Source: Diospyros lotus (Eukaryota > Streptophyta > Magnoliopsida > Ericales > Ebenaceae). From it: 64,000 nt of DNA. The stretch lies in the NCBI RefSeq assembly GCF_014633365.1, contig NC_068350.1:10207922-10271921 (forward strand), written 5' to 3'. The notes below the pieces were generated by a model. The model did no database searches. It was not told where the DNA came from and saw only the letters and a list, made by a program, of their open reading frames with translations. The position numbers were made by a program, and so were the translations under genes. Below, piece by piece: positions 45,402-58,000 of the stretch (within the stretch, counting starts at the first letter, position 1; each line of letters opens with the position of its first letter).

Positions 45402-48136
45402 TTTAACACCTCGCTCTCCCAAGGTGTTACGTAACATAAGATTCCGGGGATATAAATTTTTTTTTCAAATAAAAACCCATCACAAAAACCGTTCTCCGAA
45501 GATCCCATTACACCTTCCTAGTAAATCAACTATGAACCATTAATAAACTAAGACAGGTTCACCAACACAAATGCAGAAGCTAGATCGAAACCTTAACAGG
45601 TTATAACCGAAACCCTTTTATTTATAATATAAAGTCAAACCAAAACTTACAAGACGTCCTCAAAATAAACAACATTATTGAAAGTGACATATTACAAGCT
45701 ATCAACTAATTGTTGTCACTCCTCAGCAACTCCCTTTCCTTTCGCACGGCTACCTTCACCTGGAACGTTTGAATATTCCAAAGATATAGTTCAAATTAGA
45801 TGATGAATCATCTAAGTGAGTTCAAAACACATTTTTCATGTATGAATGCAAGACATGAAATAAACTAATACACCCGACAAGCCCTAACCCAAGAGAATCC
45901 CCAGCGCTTAACCCTACCACGGGAAAAAAACAATCTCTCTAAAAGCTATGCCACCATAACGACTTGACGACACGACGACGTGACGCGATTCTAACTTAAG
46001 AGGGGCAAGCCAAGGCATCTTTCTAGATCACGCTTCCACTCTAAGCATCCGGGAACCACCATAAAATCTCAACTCCAAAATTTCACATGTACCACCTAGT
46101 CATCCTAGTGCAACTTCCCTGGCCAAACGGCCTGGCACGAAAACCAAGACGGTTATCCTGACATACACACCAGTATCAAATACCCCTATTATTTCGTCAC
46201 GCCCTTCGAGAATTACGGCTACACTATTCAGACAACATCTTAGGCTGACATCCCACATGAACAACACAGTATGGACAACCTAGTCGTCCTAGTGCAACTT
46301 CCCTAACTAAACGGTCTGGCACGAAAACCAAGGTGGCTATCCTGACATGCAAACCAGCATCAGATACCCATATTATTTCGTCACACAATTGGAGAATTAT
46401 GGCTACACTATCCAAACAACATTTTAGGCTGACATTCCATACAAACGCACGAAATGTAAGACAATGCCACATTTCACAATTCAATGCATCATATAAACAA
46501 CATTTATAAAATGCAATGCACACGTTCAAATGTTTAGGGACAAACCTCCCTCAAAAACCAACCGTCACCAGTTATCATTTACATGCAACAAAACCATTTT
46601 GCGTAAAACCACAACATATTTAGGTAGAACAAGTACCAAGTTTTTGTAGTGAGCAACTCACAGTAAACAAGTTTTGGGGGCGAACACTCACCTCGACGTA
46701 TTCGGATCATCTCGATCCTTGTGTACAACCTCGATTTGCGTGTCAAATCACAAACACCTGAATTTATTCTCAACCTCAATCCAAGATATACCCTAAACAT
46801 CATATTTAATTAAGAAAGCATCAAAATCGATTTTCCTCAATTTTTCTATAATTTCCTCTATTTTCTCCCAATTTCCACCTCGATAATTCCAAAATAATTA
46901 TTTCCTCAACCATTTTCCCAAATATTTCAACATGATAAATCCTCAAATAATTAAATAAAAATTTTGGAATTAAAATTACCTAAATTCCCTTATCCACGTG
47001 CCTTCACGCGCCCAGCGCGTGGGTGAGAGTGGTGTGTGGCGCGTGCAATTCACGCGCCACCGTCTTTTCCAAAAATTTGGCCGACGACAGATGCTCCGAT
47101 GACCTCGAAAGTGGTACCCCCTTGAAGCCCACTTAAAGTCGATCACAACCCCACCATTTTAGGTCGAAAAGCCATCAGAAAGTGCCTCGAAAGGCGTCTT
47201 ACAGGTCACGGTAGGCGGTCCGCCTTGCTTCCTTCGGCCAACTTCGAATTGCCACCAAACTCACTCCAAAATGCTTCAAAATACTTCCAAAATCTTCTCC
47301 TTGATGTAAGGATCAAAAGCCCCTTAATCACTCTCTCAAAAACATTCAAAATGACGGTCGATTTGTGCTTCAAAACTCGGCCAAACCCTTGCCCTTTTAT
47401 AGCCAAAATCTGACCAATCACCGGTCAAGCCTTGCTCCCCAAGCCTCCTACCACCGTATATGACCTCCCCCAAGCCACCCTTGGCCGTCCCATTGCTAGA
47501 ATCAGCTTCCACGTGCGGTGGAAGTGCGGTGGCTATTTTCCCTTTGTGTTCACACTACCAGATTTTGGTTTATTGCATTTTCACCCCCTGATTTTATCAA
47601 ATCTCATTTTGACCCATTCCTTGATACCCCTGATCTTCCCAACACCATCACTAAGACCCAAAAGATTAGTAATTCTCATTTCACCCTTGAAACTTCTAAA
47701 AAATTACCATTTTGACCTCCCTCGGGCAAATTTAGAAAATTACACTTAGGCCCGACTGATCGTTTTGACCCTAAATCCATTTGATTCAACCCGAAATCAC
47801 TTAACAGTTGTTCTATACATAAAATATTAGTCATTGACACGCTCTGTTGACTTTTCGGACGTTTCCTACGTCGATTCAGTTTTCTCAGCCCGATCGACAG
47901 TTGTACCGAAAACTATTTCCGATCTAATTTCTTTTATCACCAAAAATCATAATTTAAATCACTCATTGGTACTATATCATTTTCCTTGGCTATCTAGGAT
48001 CCGGGGTACTCCCTTCGTCTAATTTGGTCGCTTAAGGCTGCGTTTAATGTACCCTATAGCTTCATTTTTCCAAAAATTCCACTTGTACCCTTCATCAAAC
48101 ATTATTTATAACCTCAAATCATTCCCGGGTATTACA
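45402..48136 (-). mobile_element. Nested solo LTR B (2735 bp, minus orientation)
   Basis: Ends cccgggtattaca at 48136 and begins tttaacacctcg at 45402, where the expected TG has decayed to TT. The flanks tgaat (45397-45401) and taaat (48137-48141) form a TSD with one mismatch. It is a different subfamily from LTR A, closer to the outer LTR (shared agtgcaacttccct and ggtatcc-type segments). An internal near-duplication of about 150 bp, cctagtcatcctagtgcaac versus cctagtcgtcctagtgcaac, occurs near 46096 and 46277. Confidence 0.82.
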
Positions 48137-48295
48137 TAAATTACTTGTCTTAGTTTATTAATGATTCTAAGTTGATATTCTGAGAAAGTGTAACGGGATC
48201 TTCGGGGTACGATTTTTGTGTTGAGTTTCCGTTGGAAAAAAATATATCCCCAGAATCTTACGTTACCTAATGCCCTGGGAGAGAGGGGTGTTACA

Positions 48296-48300
48296 GATAT
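48296..48300. repeat. Target-site duplication (gatat), right copy
   Basis: Partner of 40253-40257. Confidence 0.9.
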
Positions 48301-48730
48301 TCAACTCTTCTCTTTGGTGGTTCAATATATATATATATATATGAAATAAAATAGTACAAAATTTTCTTTACCAAGAAAGAAAAAATGAAACAAACTTGGT
48401 AAGATTGAATCATACAAATCATATCCAAGGAATAAACAAATGTATCTATTTTTTGTTAGGTAAAAACATTAAAACCAACAATCTAGTGAGTAATTTTACA
48501 AAGATTAGATCTTAAAGGTTGCAAACAAAAGGATTGGACAAAGGAAGTAGTAAAATAATCAAAGGCTACAATTGACCCAAGCACCCAAGCAAAAAACATC
48601 CCTCTTATTTTGTGGAGCACACATCAAAACGTCCTTCTTATTTTGCATATATAAAATCATTTTGAGTAAATAGATGTTGAATGGATACATTAAATTTAAC
48701 TCTTAGTCTTTTTCAACATGACTCTTTGGA
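48301..48730. other. Non-coding DNA between solo LTR and copia pol
   Basis: AT-rich with a (TA)n run near 48328-48342. It may include the 3' end or 3' LTR of the copia element downstream, but I find no LTR terminus, no polypurine tract and no match to 60988 onward. Confidence 0.45.
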
Positions 48731-50919
48731 TCACTTAGGTAAATGCACATTACTTAACATACCCCTCTTAATCTTATGCTCTTGCACTCCTAGCTTTCCT
48801 TGAAAATAATTGAACTTGTCTCTTGGTAATGCCTTCGTAAAAATATCCGCTACTTGATCTTGAGTGTTGCAAAATCTCAACTCCATTTCTCCATCTTCAA
48901 TTGCATCTCGAATGAAATGGTGCTTTATAGCAATGTGGCGAGTTCTACTATGATAAGCTAGATTATTGGTAATATCAATGGTTGATTTATTGTAGCAAAA
49001 CATCATTATAGCTTCCTTTTGTTTTTCGCCAATGTCTTCAAGAATTCTTCTAAGCCAAATTACATGTGAAGTTGCCAAACTAGCTACCACATATTTAGTT
49101 TTAACAAATGATTGTGCCATGCTTTGTTTCTTCTTTGATGGCCATGAAAATGCTCCATAACCAAATGAAAACCAATAATCGGAGGTGTTCCTCATATTAT
49201 CACAACATCCTCCCCAATCACTATCACAATACCCAAACAATTGTGTATCAACTCCTTTGTTGAACTTGATCCCAAAGTTCATAGTACATTTGATGTATCT
49301 CAAGACTCTCTTAGTTGTCCCAAAATGTAATTGGCTTGGACTATACATAAACCTAGATAATAAACTTAAAGCGTACATAATATTCAACATAGTAGTTGTG
49401 AGATATAACAAATTTTCAACTAGAATTCGATACAAAGTAGCATCAACCTTCTTTTCTCCATCTTTTTTAATAAGTTTTTATTCACAACAAGTGGTGTAGT
49501 CATAAGTTTGCAATCAATCATCCTAAACTTGGCCAAAATATTTTCAGCGTACTTCTTTTGGCAATAAAAAACTCCATCAGCTTGTTGACAGATTTCCATG
49601 TCAAGAAAATCATATAGTAGTCCCATATCTTTCATCTCATATCTTTTCATCATGTCTTTCTTAAAATTAGCAATCACCTTTTCATTGTTACCGATATAAA
49701 GTAAATCATCCACATGTAAGGCAACAATAAGAGTGTTTAATGTATGTTGAGTCTTCACATACAAGATTGGCTCACTTTTTCTCTTCTTGAATCCTTCATG
49801 AAATATGAATAGATTTGGTTATACCATGCCCTTGGTACTTGTGTGAACCCGTACAAGGCTTTCCTTAACTCATACCACCTTGTTTTCTTCTCTTTCTTTG
49901 ACAAAGCCTTGAGGTTGTTGAATATACACCTTTTCCTTCAATTCACCATTCAAAAATGTAGATTTAACATCAAGTTGATAAAGATTCCAACCTTTTTGGG
50001 CTGCCAAGGAAATAATAGCTCGAACAGTATCAAGTCTTGCAACCGATGCAAATGTTTCATTGTAATCAATTTCAGATTGTTGTGAATAACTTTGGCTACT
50101 AATCTTTCCTTCTTTCTTTGGATTGAACCATCTAGATTCAGCTTGACTTTGTAAACCCATTTTGATCACTCCAATGATCTCCTCGTTCTAAGGTTTGTCA
50201 ATAATAAGGCTCCAAGTGTCGTTCTTCACAATGGATTTGATCTCCTCTACCTTAGCCTTTCTCCAATCTTTTTCTCCATAGGCTTCTTCAAAATTTTCTA
50301 GTTCAAGGACAAAAAAGTTACACCTTGCATAAGCATCACTCAAGCTCTTCATTTTTCTTAGAGTTGAGGATGAAGAACTCAGACATGAACTTGGACTTGG
50401 AGATGATATTGGATTACTTGGTGGAGTAGGATCTTCCTCACTTTCATCATCATTAGCTATATTAAATAGTAGTTTTTTCAATCTTAGCTTCATTCCAATT
50501 CCAAGAGTCATTTTTTTTCAACCAAAACATTATGACTAATAATAATCTTGTTAGTCTTCAAGATAAACAATTTATAGCCTTTAGACTTTGAACTGTAACC
50601 AACAAAAATGCACTTTTCACTTACTTCATCAAGTTTATACCTTTTCTATTTTGGAATTTGAGAGTAACAAATGCTTCCAAAAACTTTCAAGTGCTCCACT
50701 GATGGCTTCTTTCCACTCCATGCTTTGATTGGAATTTGATTCCACATAGCCTTTATGGGACTTCTATTGATCAAGTACACAATTGTATAAATAGCTTCAA
50801 CCCCAAAGTCTTTAGGTAAGCCTTTGTCATATAGCATAGACTTTTCCATCTCCATTACTATTTGATTCTTCCTCTCAAACACTCCATTTTGTTGTGGTGT
50901 ATAACTAACAGTCAGTTGT
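48731..50919 (-). pseudogene. Ty1/copia pol pseudogene: RNase H, reverse transcriptase, integrase C-terminus
   Basis: Reading right to left: integrase C-terminal part with TVSYTPQQNGVFERKNQ (catalytic Glu kept), LINRSP and LKVFGSICYSQIP (50919-50646), then a Ser/Pro-rich linker (50511-50188). The reverse transcriptase has VARLDTVRAIISLAAQKGW, YQLDVKSTFLNGEL and QQPQGF (50085-49900) and the catalytic box as HVDDLLYIGN (49720-49690), where the family has YVDD. RNase H has GYCDSDWGG (49230) but reads SFVKTKYVVA where the family has an E-x-E-Y motif, so a catalytic Glu is Lys. ADIFTKALP and FRGKLG-like ends lead to the stop near 48731. Frameshifts near 49430, 49800 and 50180 confirm it is dead. 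Confidence 0.88.
50915..50919. repeat. Target-site duplication (gttgt), left copy
   Basis: Repeated at 53848-53852; marks solo LTR insertion within copia integrase. Confidence 0.9.
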
Positions 50920-53847
50920 TGTAATATCCCGTATTGGCATAAGGTTGCCACGTAGTTTCAAGGAGCTTGGGATACTGAAAAATGGCTGAAAAGGGCAATA
51001 AGTCACCGAATCGACTGCAGGGAATGTCCCTGATGATGAGATTTCAAAGAAAAATGACATGTCGTTGCTAAGCATCCCGAGATAGGATTTTTAGTATCAA
51101 AAGAAATCGGATCAGAGTTGATTTTCGATACAACTTCAGTTCGGGCTGAAAACTGAATTGTCGGTAGGGAGCGCCTCGAAATTTAGATGTTTAAAAGAAA
51201 TGATATATTATTGACGAGCGTCTCGAGAATGTCTGGTATAGATTATAGTTGTTTTTAATAAAAGATATTATAGTTTATCATGTTAAAAAAAAAATAGAAT
51301 TTACAGCGTGAGGCATGACTGCCACACTTGCCACCATCGCCGTCAAATCAACAACCAGGGCATGGCCGAGCCTGGCATGGACGTGGGGGTGGTCTCTAGC
51401 TCACGTTACCCCGTGTGATTGGTTGAGAGAGGCTCGAATTTGGCTATAAATAGCCTGAGTTTTGGTCGAGGATTTCCATCAAAGTTCATAGGCTTAGATC
51501 AAGAGTTCGGGAAGGAATTGGAGTATTTTGATAAGGGGATTTTGTTCCCCAAGTTGTGAGAAGCAATTCCGGAGATTTTGAGAGTTTTTGGAGTGGTATA
51601 AGGGTGTTTTCGCAATTATATATTCGATCGCCTATATATATATATATACATATTGAGTGAGAGATGAGATCGGCTTGTAGAGTGAATAAATAAGGGGCTT
51701 TTGGTCGCGAGGCTATGGGAAGCTAGTTTGAAAAGTTTCGTGTCCATCGGAGTTCGAATCGAGGGTTAATTTGGTTCGCCAGAGTTTGGTGGTAAACGGC
51801 TTGGACGGACTGTTTTCAGCCAAATCGGAGGACTTCCGGTGGTATTTTTTAGCAAATAGGGGTACCATTGGGATCGACTAAGGGAGAGGAGTAACCTGGT
51901 GTCATCGGTTCGATTTTCTGGTGTGCTGGAGCTGGAGAAGATGACTGGAGGTAATTTTTATATTTTTTTAAATGCTGAAAATATAAGAAATTCGAGAAAA
52001 AATAGAATTGAAGGAAATAAAATTCTGTAAAAATATTTAGAAATTTAAGAAAAATGAATAGCGTATTTTGATGAATTTTTATCTTGGAAATTTCTTGAGG
52101 AGATAATTATTTTGGATTTTTGAAAGGAAAGGTAAATGGAAATTAAATATGAGGGATTTTTAGAAAATTCTGAGAAAATTTTAGAAGGATAAGGAATTTA
52201 TTTTATGAATTTTGGTGATTTTTAAGGAGAAATTCAAAGGAAATCAAGGAGAAATAAATTTTCTCAAGGAAAAGTAATCATGGAAATTGGAGAAAATAGG
52301 AGAAAATCTGGAAAATTTCCATAAAATTCCATATGCTTATAAATATTGTTTTATAAATTTGTGGAGAAAAATTTGGAAAAATGCTTGAAGGGGTATTTAT
52401 TTGGAATTATCGAGAGAGAAATAGGAAGAAATTAGAGGAAAATTATGATAAAATTGAGAAAATAGATATTGATTTTCCTTTGAATTCATATGATGTCTAG
52501 GGTATCATTGAAACTCGAGGTTGAACTATAGAGCGCCTGGCACGAGAATTAAGGTTGGGCACGCATTTCGAGAAATCTTGAATTTAGCCCAAGGTGAGTG
52601 GTTCTACCAAAAAACTTGTTTGTGGCATGTAAATGATTTACTGTAAGTATTCTGACTTAAAAACTTGGTTTATTTTGGATGGTTCGACTCTATACATGAT
52701 TTTTTATACGAATGAGTTGACCCGTGATAGATTATTTGCATATGGATGGTTCGTCCAAAGTGGTTATTTACATGTGCATCGAATTTTTTATTTTAAATTA
52801 TGTGTATGCAAATGTTGAGTTTATATGATGCATGATTTTTGTTGAGGCATTGGCATGTTTATGTGTGGTCTTGTGGGATGTGGGGTGTCAACCTGTGTTA
52901 TGGCACTAAAGTGATAGCACTTGGGATGCGTGCTAAGGATTAATGCTATGTGACCCACTTGAGATGGGGTCGAGACGAACTTCACGCTACGGTACTCAAG
53001 TGGCGGGGCTGAGAGTAGATACCACCCCGATTGTTGGCTCAAGTGGCAGGGGCTAAGAATGGACATCACCCCAGATGCCTTTGAGAAATAGCATTATTGC
53101 CTAGGTGGACGTTAGTCCCGGGGATAGTGTTGTTCATCTTGTGGCCAGGGTTGTGTTGAGATGCGGAATACTTTTGAGTAGGAGCGTAATACCTAACATG
53201 ATTTAGGAGTGATACTCGGGTTCATGCATTGAGGTTGTCCTTCTTAAGTAGGATCGTGTTATGCCAATATGCTGGTGTGGTCTGGTTGCCTTTAGGGAGA
53301 TTTTCTCTTTTCCCGTGGTATGGGTTAAGCGCTGTATGGGATTCTCTTGGGTTGGGGTGTGTCGAGATATGTCGGTTTTGTTCATGATCTTACATATATC
53401 ATGAAAATATTTTTGAACTCTCACTTAGATGATTCAACATCTAATTTTGACTATGTTCCTGGAATATTCAAACATTCCAAGTGAAAGCAGCGGCGCTAAA
53501 GGAAAAGACGTGATCGAGATGTAGCCGCTATGTTTAGTTTTCGTAGGTCTTTGTCTATGATTCGATGTTCAAAGGTTATGTTATATTTTGATATTTTCAA
53601 GTGAAACATCAATTTGGTTATTTGACTGTAAAAGGAATTTGTCGGTTATATATCATTGAGGTTTCGATTCTGCTTCCGCTGATGTGATTGATATTACCTA
53701 TCTTAGTCTATTAATTATTAAATTTGATATGCTGAGAAGGTATAATCGAGATTGTCAAGAAATAATTATGTTGTGTGTATGATGTTGAAAAAAAAAAAAT
53801 CCCGAAATCTCGAGTTAACGCACGCTTGGGAAATACGGGGCGTTACA
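50920..53847 (+). mobile_element. Solo LTR in the copia integrase gene (2928 bp, TSD gttgt)
   Basis: Runs tgtaatatcccg to tacggggcgttaca with perfect gttgt duplications. Its right half resembles solo LTR A (taatgctatgtgacccactt, gattcaacatctaattttgac, a heat-shock-element-like block at 53461-53478). Its left half is diverged, including a (TA)n run near 51633-51650 and repetitive gaaatt/ggaaaa stretches at 51950-52450. Removing it rejoins the integrase frame. Confidence 0.9.
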
Positions 53848-53852
53848 GTTGT

Positions 53853-55045
53853 CTTCCCATGCCTTCCTCTTCACAAAATTCTTGTAATGCATTTGAAGTA
53901 TATTCCTTGCCTCTATCACTGCTCGAGATCTTTATATAATGACCACTTTATTTTTCAACAAAACTTTTGAACTTCTTGAAAACTAAGAACACTTCTGACC
54001 TTTCTTTCATGAAATATACTGAAGTCATTCTTGTAAAATCATCAATGAAGAGGATAAAATACTTGTTACCTCCATGAGAAGCTATCCTCATAAGTCTACA
54101 AACATCGAAATAGATAAGCTCCGAAACCTATTTGGCTTTCCATGCGCCTCCTTTTAGAAATGATTGGTGGTGTTGCTTTTCAAGAGCACATCTTTCACAA
54201 ACTTCAAGATTCTTCTCAATTCTTGACAATCCATAAGTCATCCCATTTTGTTGAATTAATTTGAGGCTTTGAAAGTTCAAGTGACCAAGCCTTTTATGCC
54301 ACATCCATGAATCTCCATTGACTTATGCTTTCAACACGTGATCTTCCGAATAGTTGAAAGAAATTGGAAACCTCCGATTCCTCAACATTTGGACCTTGAA
54401 ACTAACTGTCTTCCATCCTTTTATCATAAATGCAGCAATGAAAGTCATCAAAATTAAGTGTATAGTGATGCTTCAAAAGTTGTCTAAGGCTAAGAAAACT
54501 TTGGTCTAGGTTCAAGACATATAGGATGTCATGAATCAATCTTCTTCCTTTCTTTGTTTAAACTGCAATGGTTCATTTTCCACTTGCTTCCACCATGACT
54601 CCATTGCCCAACTTTACTTAAGTACGTACAAATGTATCCATGTAAAAAAAAATTGATTGTTACTTCTCATGTGGTTGCTACAACCATTGTCAAGATCCCA
54701 CACATCATTCTTAGTTTTAGTGACACTAAGAGAAGCATAGAGCAAGTTCCTTCCACCTTGCTTTTCTTTAGAAAATTGTGCTTGCTCTGCCATGATCTGT
54801 CATTACGTGCGACTATCTCCACTATAGAAAAAAAAAAGAAAGAAAGATAAAATCCATTAGTTCTTAAATCTACAATCTTTCTTAATATAGTCAATCCTAT
54901 TGCAATTGTAGCACTTTGGTTGGTCCTTGTACCAACAATCCTTCCTAACATGGCTACTCCTACCACAGATGTTGCAATGCTAAGAATTTTTAACTTTAGT
55001 GTCTCTTTGAGAATTTTCTTTTCTTGTTCCTCTTTGAGCTTTTGC
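53853..55045 (-). pseudogene. Ty1/copia gag end, protease and integrase core
   Basis: Nucleocapsid (about 54990-54880): knuckle CNICGRSSHVRKDC is intact (C-x2-C-x4-H-x4-C); the second, CYNCNRIDYIKKDC, has Tyr for the metal-binding His. A TAG stands directly before the first knuckle. Protease (about 54710-54655): WDLDNGCSNHM, where the family has D-S-G, so the active site carries Asn for Ser. The gag-pre-integrase block and HHCC zinc region follow near 54350-54150 in broken frames. The integrase core ends with SDRGKEYTSNALQEFCEE (about 53915-53860), keeping the second catalytic Asp, just before solo LTR 50920-53847. Confidence 0.8.
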
Positions 55046-55050
55046 CTCTT
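55046..55050. repeat. Target-site duplication (ctctt), left copy
   Basis: Repeated at 60288-60292; marks the solo LTR that splits copia gag. Confidence 0.9.
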
Positions 55051-58000
55051 TGTAATATCCTGAAATTGGAAAAAAAAATAATTATAAATATCAATGTTGA
55101 TGTCGTTATTGGGTATTTGGAGATTTAAGGAAAAAATAATAATTTATGTTGTTTTGAGGAAATAGAAAATTAAGGGTAACTAATTAAATTATGCGGGAAT
55201 AATTAATGCTTATTAATTTAATCGGGAGTAGTTGATAATTATTAATTTATTTGGGAACATTTATGGAAATAAGAAAGGAAAAAAATAAATTAATTTAGTG
55301 GAATTTCTGAAAAATTCGGGGTATAAGTGTAATAAGAGGAATTGGAGTTTGGGGGTGTATGTAGCATTTTCGGAAGCAGTGGGGTCTAGGGGTAAATTTT
55401 GAAACTTAGCTAGGGATTACTTTAAAAGTAATGCGGTGCATATATATGTTAAAGGCAGCGTGTGGCACGGTGGTCGCGCGCGAGGAAGGCCAACGAGGTG
55501 ACGCGGGATCGAGGCCTGGGGCATGCGCGTGCCTTGGAGAAATTGGATGGTTTTTATCAGTCATAAGATGCCCAAAACGACACCATTTTGGACATGAGGC
55601 GGTGGCCTCCCAGTGGCTGCCACGTGGCCGCGCCCCTGCCTTCCGTTTTTGCTAATTTAAAGGCCGATTTTAGCTATTCTCAAACCAGCAAGCAAAGTAG
55701 GAAATGGAGGAAAGAAAATAGGGAAGAAGCAGCGCACGCAATAAAGGAAGTTGGGAGAAAAGGTAAGATTAAACTTGGTTTAATTGGATTTTAATTAGCC
55801 AGGTTGTAACACCCCATTTTTCTCTTACCGAGCGTGTCACTATGCTGGGGCCCAAAATATACATAAATTATTTTTTTCTTTCTTTCTCGGTACATAACTT
55901 AACCATAAATACCGAATTCCAAACAAAACCCCCAACAAATCATTAAAAATGCGGAAGCAATAATCGAAACCTGATATGGTACATAATCAATTCACTTTAT
56001 TTATAACATAAGAATCCGTACCATAGTTAACATCATATCCTCAATGTTGAAATACATAAATACATGAAGATTCCATAATGTTCTAACAAGGCTAATCATT
56101 AATAAAGTATCAGCTAAAACATATCCGAGTCAGCTTGCTGAATCCCTTGGCCAATTCATCACTTGCCGTCTCATCTCAACCTGCTCCTTGCCTAAGTTGG
56201 AAGTCTAAACTGGAACATGGAATGTTCCAGAGGCATAACCCATTAGAAGATGAAACTTCTAGTGAGGGTCCAAAACATATATATACAAATGCATGATGCA
56301 ATAATATGAACAACATTTGCCCTTAATGTAACTTCTCAGGCCAACCAGCTCGACACGAAATTCTAGGCAAATCCCGAACCTCTGCAAGATAAGCCTAACG
56401 TTATTTCATCATTGCCCTAAGGGAATTACGGCTACACTCTGGGTCGACATCTCATTCCCATGCACAAATATCAACGTGACAATAATGTCGTGCCATGCAA
56501 TTATCACGACTTTCCATGCAATATGACAAAATGAATCATATCTTTCGTAAATATTATGCACATATAAGCAATCATATCTTTCATAAATATCATGCATAAT
56601 AAACAATCATATCATGTAAGATAGGAAAACTCACCTTTGCCCTAAAGATCAAGACACCTTGAAAAGCGTGCGTCGCCTCGATATGCGTGACTGACCTCGA
56701 TTCTCGTGCTAACTCTCAAAAGTTTCACCAATCACATCATCTCGATCACCTCAATCATAGAATAATATTTAATCACTAAATATCCTCAATATTCCATTTA
56801 TTTCATTTTTCCTTCAGTTTTCCTTCTAAAAATCCCAATAAATACATCGAGACTAATTTCTCGAATCTAACTCTGCAATAATTTATCATATGCTATGAAC
56901 TTCAAAGAAAAAATACTGAACTTACCCAGATGGTGTGTTTTCAAGCAAAATAAGGCTCTTTGGTGCAAAAACCGAGACATCGACAATCCCAAACCAAGAT
57001 ATTTTTGCATAAGCCTCCATAAAACATTTTTCTGAATTTTTAGGAAATTGTTTTTGGATTTTTAGGCCAACCCACACGTCTGCACCCGCCTAGGGCGAGT
57101 GGTGGCGCCTGGAGACCCGAGTATGACCGGCACGCGCCGGTCGTCTTCTTCGGTGACGGCGACGCCGGTGTTCTGGGATTTTTGCACTGGCTCATTCCTC
57201 TTGCTTAATCGATCCTAATGGACCCTCTTAGGCTTCAAAAGAACAACCGGAAGTGCCCCAACCGACCGGCCAAAGGTTCGGCCGAGGCGTCCGCTACCTT
57301 CTCTGGCGACCTCTTGAATCCCCTTCAAACCTCAACCAAAATGCCTCATTTTCTCTAGAAATGATCCTTAGGCCATGGGCAACAAAAGCCCTCTATTTTG
57401 GAGGCTTAATTCGTTCGATTTTGGCCTCGATTTGAAGCTCCAAGCTATTACTATTTATATCAAAACCCGAGCCTCGAAACCCCTTTGGCCACTCGATCCA
57501 TTGCCTTAGGAAGGTTTACCTACCCTAGATCGATCTCGAGGTACCCTTATCTGATCATAAAAGCGAGTTGCAGGCTCGCGATAACCTGACCGAATTTTCG
57601 GTCGATTTTCTTGCTTTTTCTAGCAATCCATGGGCTGTTGTCGACCAAAGCTTTCGCAAAAAATGTTCCCTGACCATCCCTCGTGCCATCCCTGTGGCCA
57701 AAATTGGCCATGGCTGACCAGCACACATGTGCTGGTCATTAGCCAACTTTTGGCTTTTTTGCAAATTTGCCCCCCTATTTTTAGTATTCTCATTTTGGCC
57801 CTTTTCCACTTAACCCCTGAACTTTCCATAATTGCATTTATGACCTCAAGTCCTAAAACATCATTTTAACCCCCGAAGATTTCAAAACAACCTCGTTTAA
57901 GCCCCCTCTAGCAATTTCTAAAAACTACACTTAGGCCCGAATCTTCGTTTTGGCCACAAACCCTCTCGCTTCTTCCTGAAACCACTGAAGGGTTATTTCT

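Larger units (their letters stand above)
40258..48295 (+). mobile_element. Solo LTR containing two nested solo LTRs (outer unit)
   Basis: Starts tgtaatactcgg and ends gaggggtgttaca, flanked by gatat on both sides. Its own sequence is 40258-40642, 43305-45401 and 48142-48295. Removing the two inserts and their duplications leaves about 2636 bp, the normal size for this LTR family. No primer-binding site, polypurine tract or coding sequence adjoins it, so the parent element recombined out before or after the other two arrived. A heat-shock-element-like block lies at 45181-45199. Confidence 0.9.

Noticed and set aside
54667..54966. 99-codon open frame on the minus strand
   Set aside because: It is the wrong frame of the copia nucleocapsid; the shifted frame shows the two zinc knuckles.
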